Positions 62,791 to 64,000 of a stretch of 64,000 nt of DNA are shown piece by piece (position 1 is the first letter of the stretch; each line of letters opens with the position of its first letter). This DNA comes from a bacterium (lineage in GTDB: Bacteria; Armatimonadota; JACIXR01), in contig JACIXR010000001.1 of the NCBI GenBank assembly GCA_014360495.1, positions 186,001 through 250,000 of the forward strand. Direction: 5' to 3'. A model generated the notes under the pieces. It saw only the letters and a list, made by a program, of their open reading frames with translations, was not told where the DNA came from and did no database searches. The position numbers were made by a program, and so were the translations under genes.

Positions 62791-63645
62791 ATGAATGACA
62801 AGATAAAGGAGTTAAAGATTATCGCTACGAAGCTGAGGATAGATATAATAGAGATGCTCGCAGCAGCGGGTTCAGGGCATGCAGGCGGTTCCTTATCCTG
62901 TGCTGATATCATAGCCTGCCTTTACTTTTCCGTTATGCGACATAATCCTAAAAACCCAAAATGGCGAGAGAGGGATAGATTCGTTTTGAGCAAGGGGCAC
63001 GCCTGCCCTGCCCTTTATGCCGCCCTCGCCGAGGCAGGATACTTCCCAAGGGAGGAAATCTTCACATTGAGAAAGCTGAACAGCATTCTGCAAGGACATC
63101 CAGATATGAATAAGACTCCCGGTGTTGAGTTTTCAAGCGGCTCACTTGGACAGGGTTTCGCAGCTGCTTTCGGTATGGCATTGGGATATAAGATGGATAA
63201 TAACCCGGGGCGTATCTTCGTTATGCTCGGGGATGGGGAATGCCAGGAAGGGATAGTTTGGGAAACTGCTATGGGAGTGAGCCATTATAATCTTGATAAT
63301 CTAACAGCTATCTTGGACTATAACAATCTGCAAATAGATGGAAGGGTCTCGGAAATTATGGAAATCGCTCCTATCTCCGAGAAATTCCGTTCCTTTGGCT
63401 GGACTGTCTATGAAATAGATGGACATAACATTGAGGAAATCCTCTGGGCGCTTTCGCCCGAGAGGATAGTGCCGGGAAAACCGACGCTCATCGTCGCTCG
63501 CACGATAAAGGGAAAGGGGGTTTCCTTTATGGAAAACCAAGTTGATTGGCACGGCAAAGCTCCTTCTAAAGATGAAGCAGAAATAGCCCTCAAAGAGCTT
63601 AGAGAGGAACTGGAGAGGTTGATGAAAGATGAAGGAAGCTGTTAA
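62791..63645 (+). CDS. Transketolase, N-terminal subunit
   Basis: A 284-residue thiamine diphosphate-binding half. [53 protein letters not shown] and the [12 protein letters not shown] ... NN motif (GDGx-NN, with YNNLQIDG) are standard. It transfers two-carbon units in the pentose phosphate pathway with the C-terminal half encoded next. The ATG at 62791 is preferred over a GTG at 62779, because GGAAGGTGA lies about 9 bases before it. Overlaps the next gene by 17 bases. Confidence 0.93.
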   Translation: MNDKIKELKIIATKLRIDIIEMLAAAGSGHAGGSLSCADIIACLYFSVMRHNPKNPKWRERDRFVLSKGHACPALYAALAEAGYFPREEIFTLRKLNSILQGHPDMNKTPGVEFSSGSLGQGFAAAFGMALGYKMDNNPGRIFVMLGDGECQEGIVWETAMGVSHYNLDNLTAILDYNNLQIDGRVSEIMEIAPISEKFRSFGWTVYEIDGHNIEEILWALSPERIVPGKPTLIVARTIKGKGVSFMENQVDWHGKAPSKDEAEIALKELREELERLMKDEGSC

Positions 63646-64000
63646 ATCAACGAGGAGAGCTTATGGGGAAGCCCTTGCGGAGCTCGGAGAGCTCAAAGAG
63701 GAAGTCGTTGTGCTTGACGCCGACCTTTCCAAATCCACTTACACGAACATATTTGCCAAGAAGTTCCCTCATCGCTTCTTCAATATGGGCATCTCCGAGT
63801 GCAAGATGATTTCCTGCGCCGCGGGGCTGGCGACAACTGGCAAGATTCCCTTCGCCTCCACATTCGCTATATTCGCAGCGGGAAGAGCATGGGAGATGGT
63901 GCGGCTCTCCGTCGGCTACACAAACCTAAATGTGAAAATCGCCGCATCCCACGCGGGGATTTCTGTAGGGGAAGATGGTCCCACCCACCATTGCATAGAG
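63629..64000 (+). CDS. Transketolase, C-terminal subunit (5' part)
   Basis: The gene leaves the window at the right edge after 124 codons. [51 protein letters not shown] and [15 protein letters not shown] are the start of the pyrimidine-binding half (the catalytic Glu lies in GISE). It overlaps the N-terminal subunit gene by 17 bases and is coupled to it. Confidence 0.93.
   Translation, partial: MKEAVKSTRRAYGEALAELGELKEEVVVLDADLSKSTYTNIFAKKFPHRFFNMGISECKMISCAAGLATTGKIPFASTFAIFAAGRAWEMVRLSVGYTNLNVKIAASHAGISVGEDGPTHHCIE

Noticed and set aside
1-64000. CRISPR array
   Set aside because: No set of short regularly spaced repeats; the tandem repeats seen are coding (22770-23040, 34868-35805).
1-64000. 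tRNA, rRNA or known riboswitch
   Set aside because: No cloverleaf, rRNA-like stretch or recognised riboswitch core was seen when reading the intergenic gaps; this was by eye only.

Overview
The window looks like a chromosomal segment of a Gram-negative-type (diderm), probably thermophilic bacterium, most like Armatimonadota/Fervidibacterota. The evidence is an LptD/OstA-like outer-membrane protein, a heptose epimerase (HldD type), pseudopilins with the C-terminal H-x9-DG signature common in Armatimonadota and Planctomycetes, large secreted glycosidase-like proteins, single-subunit-pair transketolase and heavy AGG/AGA/ATA codon use. The phylum assignment is inference; no rRNA or tRNA gene was seen.

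Layout. 1-4026 (minus strand): start of rsmG, a small beta-sandwich protein, an ABC exporter, a polyprenyl diphosphate synthase and an orphan hydrogenase-gamma-like flavoprotein. 4449-10965 (plus): a tight cluster of eight genes joining a PH-like membrane protein, a DUF6754-like membrane protein, further membrane proteins, a MutL/GlmL-like ASKHA ATPase and a barrel/KOW protein, with no mutase; it is one candidate for an undescribed system. 11042-15499 (plus): ftsH, glutamate formiminotransferase, folE, folP. 15504-23688: GH15 glucoamylase, S1 protein, beta-barrel protein, pyrE with an abnormal start, an M16 peptidase pair, a transaldolase-like aldolase, a Met/Gly-repeat protein, cytidine deaminase. 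23678-26496: secreted WbsX/GH99-like protein and a Trm112-like protein.

26538-32404 is the main accessory region. On the minus strand a run of genes reads: 52-aa protein, sigma-like protein, 1081-aa secreted TPR protein, two unannotated Cys-rich mini-proteins (28352-28477 and 28220-28351), then a radical SAM peptide maturase cut off at its 3' side by a transposase remnant. This has the layout of a RiPP (ribosomally made, modified peptide) locus that appears to have been broken by a mobile element. Decayed copies of one IS481-like element occur at 4071, 26538, 34641, 48362 and 61719; three share internal deletions and so look like non-autonomous derivatives.

33121-47970: WD40 protein and divergent radical SAM gene around a perfect palindrome, a six-repeat FGG secreted protein, TPR protein, a 1441-aa exonuclease-DinG helicase fusion, LptD-like protein, bactofilin-like membrane protein, hldD, CBM9-like protein, a DUF59 protein. 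47984-52201: rpsF and a 1098-aa secreted glycosidase-like protein. 52290-59223: ferredoxin, two pseudopilins (one lacking its N-terminus) and pilB-pilT-pilC-pilD. 59270-64000: aroE, a YqeG-type HAD phosphatase, mltG, archaemetzincin and the two transketolase subunits.

Several genes have a -10 box only 6-15 bases before the start codon and no Shine-Dalgarno sequence, so leaderless transcripts appear common, while other genes have strong AAGGAGGT-type sites.
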